Origin: Hymenopellis radicata
Taxonomy: Eukaryota > Basidiomycota > Agaricomycetes > Agaricales > Physalacriaceae
Assembly: GCA_015501595.1 (NCBI GenBank)
Contig: JADNRX010000203.1
Location: forward strand, 1-64,000
Direction of reading: 5' to 3'
DNA length: 64,000 nt
Part shown: positions 9,023 through 21,009 of the stretch, one piece after another
Position numbering within the stretch: the first letter of the stretch is position 1
How the letters are laid out: every line of letters starts with the position of its first letter
The notes under the pieces: generated by a model
Databases searched by the model: none
The model's input: only the letters and a program-made list of their open reading frames with translations
What the model was told of the DNA's origin: nothing
Made by a program: the position numbers and the translations under genes

Positions 9023-10473
9023 ATACCGTGGAATTTGTGGCGTCCTCTTCTTCATTGATACAGGAATTTGCTTGAACAACACTTCACCGTCTTTATCTGC
9101 TGCACCAACCACGAAGTGCCCGAGCCTCCCACAAGATGTTTCGGCTTCAGTGACGACATATATGCCTTCATATGACAAAGAACAGGCAAGTTCGTGCATA
9201 CAGATAATGGCCGTGGCCATACCTCGGATCCAAGTCAAGGTAGAGGACTCGGAGACTGGGCGTTGAGGTAGGTGAAATCCGAGTCATCCCTGCATAGCTC
9301 TAACTCACACATTAACCCGAGCAAGTCAACTTTTTGAAGAACGAATCTGCACAGCCACACAAGGCTGCCACGCTTTTACCGCCATCATCCCTTAGGCTCA
9401 CTAACATTGTTAGTAACAAGTACAAAAGAGCCGCTAAGCATGTCCGCCGTGGAAGCCCATCGACGGTCTACGCGTCGATAGGGCGCAAATTCGGGGTACA
9501 AAGGGACCGGGTCTCACAGTGTATGGAGATACTGCTCTTTTGTGTACGGTACGGCACCGGCCTTCAGATATCGCACAGCGTCGTGGTAGCACTCCCGCCG
9601 CGCTCAGCGGCCTCTGCTTTCTACTCCCCCGTATTGCAGCCAGTCCATCGGGCTTGCCTCTGCCGACTCGAGTCCCCCTCATTCAATTTTGGGTATCCGC
9701 GATCGATGGCTGGATGCGTCGTCGGACACCTACAGCTATCTCACGCAACTCCATTCCTCTTTGTTCTCAGCCTCAGCCTTTACTATGTCCTTGGTGCGCA
9801 GCCACCTATTGCACTTCTACTTTTGTGGGTATCGCAGCTGTCTGCGTTTCCTAGGACAGTCCAAGCCTTGCTCATACTGCATTACGCTCCGCTCCCTCGC
9901 TGCTACATCCCCTTCCTCTCTTCCAAATATACTTGGTTTGTTTGCTGACAAGAGAGCACCACAAGAGTCCGAAGACTGTCATTCTTTCCGATGCCAAGCT
10001 TCCCGGCCGCGCGAAATGGGGTAGAAGATGCTTGCGGGCCCTTCATTTCCTTCGCAGGTATGAGTCAATCCTCCAGCCAAATGTTGACAATCTCTGTGCG
10101 CTCAATGGATTTGTCGAGCGGAGCTGCCAAATCACCGAGTGGAGATTCGGCGAAGCCGTCTTCTTCTTCTTTGAATCTTTATTCGCAGGGACACCTTTTC
10201 GTGTGCAGATGTTGACTCGTCGAGAACATCTTGAGTGTTCGGTTGTAAGCTAAAGAGCGGGGACGTACTGTTTATGGTCGACTACAGAGTCGAGTGCACT
10301 ATCAGGTGAATCTTCCCATCTATTTCAGACCGGGTCTTACGCAACTCTGCGTAGTAGATGGGAAACATCATATCCTTACCGTCACATCACATGGAGACTG
10401 GTGGGTGTTTTTTTGTCAAATGCAGGCTATAAGTACCTGGCCAGCTGTCATACAGTACGGCGAGTCTCCACCA
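9023..10473 (+). other. 5' flank of P450-A with an inserted block
   Basis: 9334-9520 matches the complement of the far upstream flanks of P450-D (about 33720-33905) and P450-E (about 37690-37885). About 9965-10473 resembles their proximal promoters, including GCAGGGACACCTT and GAGAACATCTTGAGTGTTCGG. Roughly 9520-9965 has no counterpart there and looks like an insertion; it has open frames but no recognised protein and no terminal repeats. Confidence 0.55.
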
Positions 10474-12399
10474 TGACGAACCTCATAGGCGACACGCTCC
10501 AGCAGCTTTCGTACCTCCAGCTCTTCTTCCTGCTCGTCGTCGCTCGCTTCGCCTATCTGCTGGTCTATCGATTGTATCTTCACCCGCTCAAGTCATTCCC
10601 AGGCCCTCGCTTCGCGGCCGTCACAGATTATTACCAAGCCTACTTCGAGGTATGGAAGAATGGAATGTTTGTGCAACACCTGGAGGAGTTGCATGAATTC
10701 TATGGTACCCATCCATCCAATATGAACTGCGAGTTATGTACTGACGCTTGCTTGAGGTCCGGTGGTCAGAATACGACCGAATGAAGTATGTTTTACTACT
10801 TAGTGCGCCCGCATCGGAGGCTAACGACGATGTAGCTTCACTTCAACACGGCTGAAGCGTTCTCTGCGATCTACCCATCCTACACTGGATTCACCAAGGA
10901 TCCGGACTTTTATACGTGTTTTGGAGAGGACGATTCTGCTTTCGGGATGACGAACGTCCATGACCACAAGATACGGCGGGAGATTCTCAATCCTCTCTTT
11001 TCGCGCCGGGCGATTTTGAAGCTCGAGAGCTTTGTCCAAGAAAAGGTGGGGTTTGGCTTGACTCTTATCGCACAACGCTCAAGCCGAACAGGTTGACCTC
11101 TTCGCCGAGCAAATCCACAAACACCAAACCGCGCCCGTCAACCTCTTCCGCGGCTTTCGCTCGCTCGCCATGGACGTCGTGACCGAGTACAGCTACGCGC
11201 ACTCCTTCGGGGGACTCACCACGCCCGGGTTCGACCACCCGATCCTGCGCGCCGTCGAGGGTGCGATCCCGCTCATGACCGCGACCAAGTTTTTCCCCGT
11301 CCTACACGCGCTGCACCGTCTCCCGACTGGCTCGGGGTCGCGCTGAACCCGGAGATGGGCGGCGTGGCGCAGCTCCGTGCCTTCTGGGAGCGCAGGTCGA
11401 TGCGATTTTAAGGACCCAGAGAGTTTGCAGAGCGTGGAGCACGAGACGATTTATCACCATTTGATTACGCCTGAGCTGGTGAAGAAGGGGAGGTGCCGTC
11501 GAAGAAGGCGTTGATTGAGGAGGTGGGTTTTCCACGTTTCTCTTGGTAATTCTGGTTTGGGACTCACGAGTTTAGGCGATGGTCCTGCTTATTGCGGGAC
11601 GGATACGTCGAGCAATGCGATGACGATTGGGTTCTTTCATTTGCTGGCTAATGAGAGTGTCAAGAAGACACTGCAGGCCGAGCTACGTGAGGCGTGGCCG
11701 GAGAAGGATACACCGTTTTCGTATGAGATGGCGGAGAAATTGCCGTACCTTGTAAGTCTATGTCACTACTGACTTTCATACTCAAGCACTGACTACGTCG
11801 TACATAGACTGGCGTAATCAAAGAGGCGCTGCGTCTCAGCTCCGGCGTGCCCGTGTCCCTTCCCGCATCGTCGAGGCCGCGACTATCATTGACGGACATC
11901 CGGTTCCTGCTGGTGTACGTCTCCTTCTGCTCGTCCGCATCTGACTAATGGGTCTACAGAGCGTCGTCGGCGTAGCGCAGCCGTTCGTCTTGAAGAACCC
12001 CGACATACTTCCCCGGCCCGCTGGAGTTCAGACCGAGCGCTGGATCGGTGCGGACGCGCAGAACTGGACAAGTATCTCATTGTGTTCTCGAAAGGACCGC
12101 GAAGCTGTCTTGGAATGAAGTGCGTACACCTTTGATCGTCCTTCGAGAGTAACTTGTACACTCATTCTTGGAACTTTAGTTCTGGCGTGGTGCGAGCTCT
12201 ATCTGGCTTTTGCGCACTTGATGCGCAAGTTTGATATGCAGCTGTTTGAGACGAGGTTGGTCCTTCTCCAGCGTTCTTGATGTGCACAGGATTGATTGCT
12301 TCCGAACTTAGTCTGGAGGATATGGTATTTCGCGACCACATGGTGCCGGTGTGGACGACGAGACCGTTGCAGGCTATCGTTACTGAGCAGGTAGAGTAA
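10474..12399 (+). pseudogene. cytochrome P450 copy A, multiple frameshifts
   Basis: Same design as P450-B: N-terminal membrane anchor (LQLFFLLVVARFAYLLVYRL), FPGPR hinge, exon with VVRIRPNE, the conserved FGMTNVHDHKIRREIL block, then I-helix, KEALR, PERW and heme-loop regions, ending GAGCAGGTAGAGTAA. The frame is broken at about 11323 (cccgactgg where the paralogs have cccggactgg), 11385, 11490, 11600 and 12040. Most are single-base losses in G or C runs, and the I-helix reads GCGGGACGGATACG with one base missing. Start, stop and introns are otherwise preserved. Either a recent pseudogene or an assembly with uncorrected homopolymer errors. Confidence 0.85.
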
Positions 12400-12598
12400 T
12401 ACTGATAGAGTCCGATGTAGTCTTAAATTTCAATATCATTAAGTTTAACTTCATCAGGAAAAGCACCAGTTAATATTATGCCTCGCAGTTGTGTTAGTAC
12501 AATCATAGTCTCCCGTAGTCAGCCTACGTATAAAGCCGCAAGCAAGTTCCGTTTATAGTAGTCTGATTTCAGTCGCGCCTTGATGTAGGAGGTGGGCC

Positions 12599-14330
12599 GG
12601 CTCGATAACGGTGCTTGTGGGCCGGAGTTTACGAAAAATACAAAGAAAAGAAAAAAAAGAAAAGAAAAAGAAAAGGAGGGAAGAAGGAGAGGGAGAGAAG
12701 GAGAGGATGTTAGTGCTTGCCTCAGCTGCTCTGGTGTCTGGACAAGGGCGTGCGAAGTTGGCAGGATTGGCAGGCGCAAACGGGATGCGGTGTTAACATC
12801 CGATCGCTGATGCGCGGAGATGTCCGGATTCGGCATGCGCGCCGAGGACATAGCGATGTGCTTTAATCCAAATTTTTGGGCGCGCCTGACGGCGCGTCAA
12901 TTTAATGCAGTATTCTTGTGTACTGATAGACTGTGAATAAAAAAAGTTGGAGCTGCAGGATGAGCTTCCAAAGCATACCAAATGTTCTTTACTCTCGCAC
13001 TGCCAAGTCGGAGTTTCAATAGATAGCGATATTTTGGCTCATGCGCGAAAAGTAACTGAACGAAGGAGCACCAACATCTCAGACCCACTTTATTGACTGT
13101 AGGTCATCTACAAATACCCTTTCCTTCATCCTGGAGATGGTTGGTGTGTGTGCCCGGTACTTACTCACAGTTTGACCCATCACAGTTCTTCTCACATCTG
13201 ACAGCACTAGGAAGCTTCTACAAATGGCTGAAACTGCTGTAATTCTACAGTTCTAACACTATATACATCTCAAAACTTGCTCTACAGGCAACCAGCAAGC
13301 AATACAAGCACGGACCTCTCCTGTACCGGAACAACACAGCGAGGAATCGAACCCTCGCCTTTCGGCAACTGACATCGCCGAATCGTGGGAGTTTTCTGCC
13401 ACAAATGGTAGCATCGCTATCGCTATCGATAGCGACCCCACAGGCAACGTCAGCGAGCCGGTGGGGCTCGATAACGGTGCTTGTGGGCCGGAGTTTACGA
13501 AAAATACAAAGAAAAGAAAAGAAAAGAAAAGAAAAAGAAAAGGAGGGAAGAAGGAGAGGGAGAGAAGGGAGAGGATGTTAGTGCTTGCCTCAGCTGCTCT
13601 GGTGTCTGGACAAGGGCGTGCGAAGTTGGCAGGATTGGCAGGCGCAAACGGGATGCGGTGTTAACATCCGATCGCTGATGCGCGGAGATGTCCGGATTCG
13701 GCATGCGCGCCGAGGACATAGCGATGTGCTTTAATCCAAATTTTTGGGCGCGCCTGACGGCGCGTCAATTTAATGCAGTATTCTTGTGTACTGATAGACT
13801 GTGAATAAAAAAAGTTGGAGCTGCAGGATGAGCTTCCAAAGCATACCAAATGTTCTTTACTCTCGCACTGCCAAGTCGGAGTTTCAATAGATAGCGATAT
13901 TTTGGCTCATGCGCGAAAAGTAACTGAACGAAGGAGCACCAACATCTCAGACCCACTTTATTGACTGTAGGTCATCTACAAATACCCTTTCCTTCATCCT
14001 GGAGATGGTTGGTGTGTGTGCCGGTACTTACTCACAGTTTGACCCATCACAGTTCTTCTCACATCTGACAGCACTAGGAAGCTTCTACAAATGGCTGAAA
14101 CTGCTGTAATTCTACAGTTCTAACACTATATACATCTCAAAACTTGCTCTACAGGCAACCAGCAAGCAATACAAGCACGGACCTCTCCTGTACCGGAACA
14201 ACACAGCGAGGAATCGAACCCTCGCCTTTCGGCAACTGACATCGCCGAATCGTGGGAGTTTTCTGCCACAAATGGTAGCATCGCTATCGCTATCGATAGC
14301 GACCCACAGGCAACGTCAGCGAGCCGGTGG
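12599..14330. repeat. 866-bp perfect-spacing tandem duplication (two copies)
   Basis: 12599-13464 and 13465-14330 are near-identical head-to-tail copies, starting GGCTCGATAACGGTGCTTG and ending GCGAGCCGGTGG. Differences are confined to an A/G-rich AAAAG tract (about 12640-12710 and 13500-13575) and one-base changes in G or C runs. Each copy ends with a palindrome-rich GCTATCGCTATCGATAGCGA. No protein-coding frame is recognised; the similar ORFs in both copies reflect the duplication. High identity indicates recent origin. Confidence 0.9.
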
Positions 14331-15477
14331 GCCTTCGTCCCAAATAGGATAACCCCAAAGGGAAGTTCCCATTTGAAAGGAGCCTCAGAGCTTCGTCTGC
14401 GCGCAACGTCCATCTTGATTTATTGTACATACCTCTCGATGTTTCTTACACCGCGAACAAGTGTTATTTTCAGTTCCATCGAGACACCTCAGTCAGTTTC
14501 AGGCCGAAAATCTGAAAATCGGGCCCCACCCAGAAACACCCTGCACCAGCCAGCTCACTGATGAGAACCTTCACCGGAGGTCAATGTCAGGGTAGAGAAG
14601 AGCAAAAAGAGCAGCATGTCGCGTATATTGAAGAGACTAATTAAGACACGCGCGTCGATTTTGATGGCACGTGATGCCGGTAAACGCCGAATGCCCACCT
14701 TCTACATCGGGTAGCCAACCAAAAACAGACTATGCTCTGAGATGTTCCCAAACACTGATTATACCCTCTTACCGTAGGAACCTCTGCGGGCCTTGGTCTG
14801 GGCGTCGCGTTCTGTTATGACTTGGACTCGGAGGCAAGTCTTTTTCACTTGTAAGCCCGACCAGGGTCAAAGGTGCCAGTGCCAGCAGGTTTGTCTCACA
14901 ACTCCAACGGAACTCACTTGCAACCTTAGCTACTACCGGTCATACCAGGATCAGACTCCCTACCCCTACTACTGTAATAATTATCAGCGCCAATGAATTT
15001 GAGTTGAATTTGCGAGCGGGGAGTAGCGGGAGGTAGCGGGGTCTAGCGGGGTGTCACCGGATGGAAGCTTCTTGCAAATTGATTCGCAGGGACACCTTCC
15101 CGTGTGCCAGTCGTGTGCAGACTGAATGTTGAATCGTCGAGAACATCTTTCGTGTTCGGTTGTACGTGGGACGTTACTCTTTATGTACTGATACAGAGTC
15201 GAGTGCACGATCTTTCCAGCATGCCAGAAACAGTACGTCCCACGTACAACCGAACTCAATGATTCAACATGACGTCTCTTACTACTAATAATACTCAGTC
15301 TGTACACGGGAAGGTGTCCCTGCGAAAGAAGCTCACTGATCGGTGGGACATCGCGACATAACTGGTTCCTGAATCCTTTCCACCATCACCATCAAATGGC
15401 GACTCGGCTAATAGGAGTGTTCTGCAGGCTATAAGAGGCTAAGTACCTGACTAGCTGGCCCAGTACAACCATCCACC
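14331..15477 (+). other. 5' flank of P450-B, no gene seen
   Basis: No recognised coding sequence. 15003-15055 has short direct repeats of AGCGGG(G/A)GGT type, and 15083-15326 holds an inverted repeat described separately. The proximal part (about 15420-15477) resembles the other P450 promoters (GGCTATAA...AAGTACCTG upstream of ATG). Confidence 0.5.
15083..15326. repeat. 92-bp-arm inverted repeat upstream of P450-B
   Basis: Left arm 15083-15174 (TTCGCAGGGACACCTTCCCG ... GTACGTGGGACGT) is the imperfect complement of right arm 15235-15326 (ACGTCCCACGTAC ... AAGGTGTCCCTGCGAA), with a 60-bp loop. The same single-copy sequence is in the promoters of P450-A, D and E, so in B the promoter segment was duplicated in inverted orientation. 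Whether it acts as a regulatory hairpin is not known. Confidence 0.8.
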
Positions 15478-17385
15478 ATGTCGAGCTTCGCGCTCCAGCA
15501 GCTTTCCTACCTCTCACTCTTTTTCCTGCTCGTAGTCGCTCGTTTCCTTTATCTCCTCTTCTACCGACTGTATCTGCATCCGCTCAAGGCATTCCCAGGC
15601 CCTCGTCTCGCGGCCGTCACAGACTACTACCAAGGCTACTTCGAAGTATGGAAGAATGGCATGTTCGTCGAACACCTCGAGAAGTTGCATGAAATCTATG
15701 GTACCGACTTCCGTATGTAGTCCGAGTTATGTACTGACGTTTGCTTGAGGTCCGGTGGTCAGAGTACGCCCGAACGAGGTATGTCCTGTTGCTACGAGTC
15801 TCGCGTCCAAGACTAACAATGATGTAGCTGCACTTCAATACGGCTGAAGCTTACTTCGCGATCTATCTGCCCACTGCTGGATTCAGGAAGGACCCGGACT
15901 TTTATACGTGTTTTGGAGAGGACGACGCCGCTTTCGGGATGACGAACGTCCAGGACCACAAGATACGGCGGGAGATCCTCAATCCTCTCTTTTCGCGCCG
16001 GGCGATTCTGAACCTGGAGAGCTTTGTTCAGGAAAAGGTGCTCTCTTCCTGAGTTTCAACTTGCCAACCATACATCTAACTATGTCTGCAGGTCGACCTC
16101 TTCGCCGAGGAAATCCGCAAATACAAAACCGCGCCCGTCAGCCTCTTCCACGGCTTCCGCTCGCTCGCCATGGACATCGTGACCGCGTACAGCTACGCGC
16201 ACTCCTTCGGGGGACTCACCACGCCCGGGTTCAACCACCCGATCCTGCGCGCCGTCGAGGGTGCGATCCCGCTCATGACCGCGACCAAGTTCTTCCCCAT
16301 CCTACACGCACTGCACCATATCCCGGACTGGCTCGGGGTCGCGCTGAACCCGGAGATGGGCGGTGTCGCACAATTGCGAGCGTTTCTGGCGGCGCAGGTC
16401 GATGCGATTTTAAGGGACCCGGACCATTTGCAGAGCGTGGAGCACGAGACGATTTATCATCATTTGATTACACCCGACTTGGTGAAGAAGGGGGAGGTGC
16501 CGTCGAAGAAGGCGTTGATTGAAGAGGTGTGTGTGTGTTTTCGCTCAAGTGGGATTTGTACTTACCGGGTGCAGGCGATGGTCCTGCTTATTGCGGGCAC
16601 CGATACGTCGAGCAATGCGATGAGCATGGGGTTCTTCCATTTGATGGCCAATGAGAGTATCAAGAAGAAACTGCAGGCTGAACTGCGTGAGGCGTGGCCT
16701 GAGATGGATACGCCGTTTTCGTATGAGATGGCGGAGAGATTGCCTTACCTTGTAAGACAATGTTACTGCCTTTCATACTCAATCACTGACTACGTCGTAC
16801 ATAGACCGGCGTCATCAAAGAATCGCTGCGTTTCAGCACTGGCATACCCGTTTCGCTTCCGCGCGTTGTCGAGTCTACGACTGTCATTGACGGGCATGTG
16901 GTTCCCGCTGGTGTATGTGTGCTGCTGTCTGTCAGAGCCTTGTCACTAACGAGCTTGCAGTGCATCATCGGAGTAGCCCAGCCGTTCGTTTTGAAGAACC
17001 CCGAGGTCTTCCCCGACCCACTAGAGTTCAGACCGGAGCGGTGGATCGGTAACGAGCAGAAGCTGGACAAGTATCTCGTTGTGTTCTCGAAAGGGCCGCG
17101 GAGTTGTCTTGGTATGACGTGCGTACACCCTCATCCTTCCTTTAACTTTAAGGGTATGCTGACGGAACTTCAGCTTGGGATGGTGCGAGCTCTACCTGAG
17201 CTTTGCTCACTTGATGCGCAAGTTTGATTTTCAGCTGTTTGAGACAGGGTTAGTCTTCTACTTGTCTTTGATGTGCGAAGAGTTAATTTTTCCGTAGTCC
17301 GGAGGATATGGTATTTCGCGCCCATGCGGTACCAGTTTGGAAAACGCGGCCGTTGCACGCTATCGTTACGGAGCAGGTAGATTAA
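15478..17385 (+). CDS. cytochrome P450 monooxygenase, copy B (intact)
   Basis: Predicted ER-anchored heme-thiolate monooxygenase. An N-terminal hydrophobic segment (LSLFFLLVVARFLYLLFYRL) precedes FPGPR. Later come the I-helix AGTDTSSNAM, the KESLR (ExxR) motif, FRPERW and the heme loop FSKGPRSCLGM with Cys ligand. About nine short introns are inferred; all junctions join in frame, ending VTEQVD before TAA. The overall pattern resembles fungal P450s annotated as Tri4/trichodiene oxygenase-like, but the true substrate is unknown. It is the best intact reference for the A, C, D, E and F copies and shares their intron positions. The upstream promoter carries an inverted repeat. Confidence 0.9.
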
Positions 17386-18353
17386 ATGACAGGGTTTGCT
17401 GTGCTCTTGTGAAGTCTTAGTATGATACTTCATCTGTGAAATCACCAGTTATGCCTCTCGGTTGAGTCCTGTGTTCGCTGCGAATGGATGTAGGCGTTTA
17501 GATTGTTCTGCAGAAAGGCAAGCAAGATAATTAGAGTCGGCGGATGCGTCGGTCCGGGGCGGAGTCTGAATATGACTTGACAATTTGGCAGTCAATCTTT
17601 GGTCAATCTTGCCACTTACATCGACTCGCTCAATCCACAGTTTGCGCAGAAGGCTCTCCCAACCTGTGGGCGCCGCATCATTAAATAGTGCCTGCTGTAA
17701 CTCGCACACTCTTCAGAGGGGACCAGACCTATTTTTCTGTCCGCTACAAGATTAGATAGTTCGCTAGCTTCACAAGTTACCGGTGTGGCCGTTCTTTCCT
17801 GGTTCTTCCTCTCAGACCATCACCTTCAAGCCCGTCGTCACTAGCGGTTTTAGTTCCATTCAGTCCAGCTCGTCTTCTTCGACATGGGTCGCATCTTCAT
17901 TGGAGCTCGACCCGGTTGAACTCCTGATAACGTGAGAGTATGACTACCTTGTGCGTTGATTTCGTGGCTGATCTACCGCACTTAGGTACCATTCACACAT
18001 GTTGGGTGGCGTTCAACTTCAAAGTTTGCAAAAATGATGTAGATGAAGTTGCCCTACTTGCATCATCTGGCCACAAGACTCGAATGCTTTATGGTATGAG
18101 CTGCCGGGACATCTCTGTTCCTCTCGAATGAAGCTCGCGGTGATGTTGGGTCTTTGAAACGTGAAGCGATGGAAATAGACGGCATAGAGTTCATTACATG
18201 GATCTCTGTGTAATTTAGGTCTGCGTACCTGTGGTGGGCCTGTCACTGCATCGTATCGTGACAACTAATTCTTATAAGTACTCAGTGGATATCGAAAAAC
18301 GGGCCAACCTCAATACTCGAAACTCGACATTGAGACAAGGACCTTAGTGCGCC
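17386..18353. other. spacer between P450-B and P450-C
   Basis: No supported gene. About 17420-17500 (GCCTCTCGGTTGAGTC, GTGTTCGCTGCGAATGGATG) is related to P450 3' flanks at 24590-24780 and 31045-31260. The rest is unrecognised and includes the P450-C promoter. Confidence 0.5.
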
Positions 18354-20292
18354 ATGTCGATTGTCGCAGCTGCCCTCAGGCAGCTTTCGTGCTTCCAACT
18401 CTTGTACCTCATAATTTTCATCCGAATCTTCTACCTGGTGCTGTACCGACTGTATTTTCACCCCTTGAGGTCGTTTCCTGGCCCCCGCCTCGCCGCGATC
18501 ACGGATTTCTACCAGGGCTATTACGCCTCATGGAAGAACGGCATGTATGTCAAACGTGTCGAAGAATTGCACCACATATATGGTACGTGCGTCGTACAAA
18601 TAAGGTGTGTAGGATACGAACTGATTCTGGTTCAGGGCCTGTGGTCAGGGTGCGGCCGAACGAAGTACGTGCAGGCGCTTTGTTTATGCTTCTCTGACGA
18701 CTCCCTAGCTTCACTTCTGTACTCCAGAAGCGTACTTCGCGATCTATCCTCCCCACTCCGGATTCGCCAAGGATCCCTTCTTCTACAAACGCTTCGACAA
18801 CGACGACGCGGCTTTCGGGATGCTGGACGTACAGGAGCACAAGAAGCGGCGCGACATCCTCAGCCCTCTCTTCTCACGCCGGGCCATCCTGAAATTGGAA
18901 AATCTTGTACAAGACAAGGTCTGCATTCAATCTCCCTCTGACTCTCATATCACCACTCTGAACTTCTTCGTTATATAGGTCAACCTTTTCTTGAAGCAAA
19001 TCCGCAATCACAACCCGGGCGAAGCCGTCAACTTCTTCCGCGGCTTTCAATCTCTCGCCATGGACATCATCACTGCTTACAGCTACGCGCATTCCTTCGG
19101 CGGGTCTCACCATGCCTGGCTTCTACCACCCCATCATGCGCTCGATGGAAAACGCTGCTCCTATGGGTGCTGCGCTCCAATACCTTCCCATTATTCGTCT
19201 CCTATACGCCCTTCCACAGTGCTTAAGCATAAAGCTGACCCCGACGACGGGGGTCTAGCGCACCTGAGGAGCTTCCTTAACGCACGAGTCGATGAGATTC
19301 TCAAGAATCCGGATACGCTGACGAGCGTGGCGCATGAGACGATTTATCACCATTTGGTTACACCTGAGCTTCGGAAGAAGGGGGAAGTGCCGTCGAAGAA
19401 GGCATGTTGGCAGAGGTGAAGCCCGATCTTCATTCCTTTGAGACTGACTAAATATTGCCAGGCAAGCATATTATTGGCGGCAGGAACCGATACAACTAGC
19501 AATGCCATGACGGTCGGGCTGTTCCATCTCCTCGCGGATGAGTCGGCAAGGAAGAAACTGCAGGCAGAGCTCCAAGAGGCTTGGCCGGATAAGGACGCTC
19601 CGTTCTCGTACCAGATGGCGGAGAAGTTGCCTTATCTTGTAAGCGTGAACATCGTACTGCATCCCTCCAAAGCTTATACTGTGATCATGACAGACGGGTG
19701 TGATCAAAGAAGGTCTCCGTCTAAGCATAGGCGTGCCGATTCCTCTTCCCCGTCTCGTCACAGTGCCCACTGTCATCGACGGCGCTGCAGTTCCCGCAGG
19801 TGTAAGTGTAGTCTTATCTGAGCTGCTCGTCTTGCAGAGTGATATCTGAGCTTTGTAGACTGTCGTCGCCGTCTCACACCAATTCGTATTGAGAGCCCCC
19901 GGCATCTTTCCTGACCCACTTGCGTTCAAGCCCGAAAGATGGATGGGACCGGACTCACAAGGGTTGGACAAGCATCTCATCGTGTTCTCTAGAGGACCGA
20001 GAAGCTGTTTGGGGATTAAGTGCGTATCTTGTTTCTTCTGCACTTGACAATTCAATCGCTGATGTTGGTGCAGTCTAGCGTGGTGTGAGCTCTACCTAAC
20101 ATTGGCACATTTGGTGCGCAAGTTTGATATGGAGCTGTATGAGACGAGGTTGGTCATCTCACACCACGTTCGATGAAGAGTCTAATGTGTACTGTTCAAA
20201 AGTAAAGAGGACATGGCCTTCCGAGATCATATGGTACCACTGTGGAAGGACGTAAGACCTCTACGGGCTTTGGTCAAGGAGAGGACGGTGTG
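18354..20292 (+). pseudogene. cytochrome P450 copy C, small indels
   Basis: More diverged member: MSIVAAALRQLSCFQLLYL..., FPGPR hinge, FGMLDVQEHKKRRDIL, I-helix AAGTDTTSNAM, heme loop FSRGPRSCLGI and end VKERTV before TGA. Three small defects are seen relative to the paralogs: an extra T at about 19103 in GGCGGGTCTCACC, a compensating change near 19240, and a missing T at about 19404 in AAGGCATGTTGGCAGAG. Introns and splice sites are otherwise kept. It could be functional if these are sequence errors. It is convergent with the unidentified gene at 20363-21009. Confidence 0.8.
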
Positions 20293-20362
20293 ACGGCGTG
20301 CCGTCGCGTTGTTTAATTCTAGTTACTAATTACCAACTCATTACGATAGGCGCCAGCGAAAC

Positions 20363-21009
20363 TTAATCCACTCGTGCAGCCGGTATCGCCCATGCATACA
20401 CCGCTTCATCGACTAACTCCGTCCGTACCCTGTTCTGCTCCAATGATAATTCGCATTCAGTGAAGTCGAGATCTGTGGCGACATTCTTTCGTACGCCGCG
20501 GATGTCGATCGCCCTGGCGTACCCAAAATAAACGGCTTCCAAGTAATCTCTGAATTCCGGTGTGTCTTCGTCGACTTGCCACCACATTGGCGGAAAGAAT
20601 TTCTTATCAAGCTTGCCTGACAGGAACCATTTAGCTAACACGCTTCGCATAGCATAGTGTACACTAATCATCGCAGATTCCTTATCTAGCCCTTTCGGGC
20701 GTTTGATGAAGAGTTGGCACGCAGAAGGCTTTGTGGCGTAATTGTATAACAAGGTGAGTTGGTCTGTGCGGGATCCTATTAGTTAATAATAACGAGTATG
20801 GAGGTAGCAAGAGTGTACACGCGTAGTTTCTGAAACTCAGGCACAACTCTCTCGAGATCCAGGAGTTGTCTCTCAAGCGCGATATGATCAGAGCTGGCGA
20901 TAGGCGCAAATAGAAGGAGTTCGAAAAAGATGTTATCAGACGAGGCGTGCAGCGGAACAAGAGTCGCCTCGTCGAAATCATTCTGGAAGAAAGTTGCGGT
21001 CGGCGTCAT
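20363..21009 (-). CDS. unidentified protein, KFFPPMW family, copy 1
   Basis: Two exons joined through an intron of about 80 bp give a protein of roughly 190 aa: MTPTATFFQNDFDEA..., ...ERQLLDLERVVPEFQKL, then YNYATKPSACQLFIKRP, LDKKFFPPMWWQ, YLEAVYFGYARAIDIRG and TELVDEAVYAWAIPAARVD. No domain is recognised, and there is no signal peptide or membrane segment. It is homologous to the gene at 59143-59781: exon boundary, NYATKPSA/NCATEPSA, KFFPPMW and the Ala-Val-Tyr-x-Trp tail correspond. At the 5' splice position copy 2 has GTGCGT; here the base pair is GC (gcgtgt). Both copies lie tail to tail with a P450 gene. Confidence 0.6.

Noticed and set aside
9334..9948. Plus-strand frame of 204 codons upstream of P450-A
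   Set aside because: Its first part lies in the duplicated non-coding flank of P450-D and E, where the frame is not kept; no motif.
13320..13400. Possible tRNA or tRNA-derived SINE head (GGTTCGATTCC in the complement), also in the second repeat copy at about 14185-14265
   Set aside because: The T-stem pairs only with an 8-nt loop, and no acceptor or D-arm partner could be found, so a canonical tRNA is not supported.
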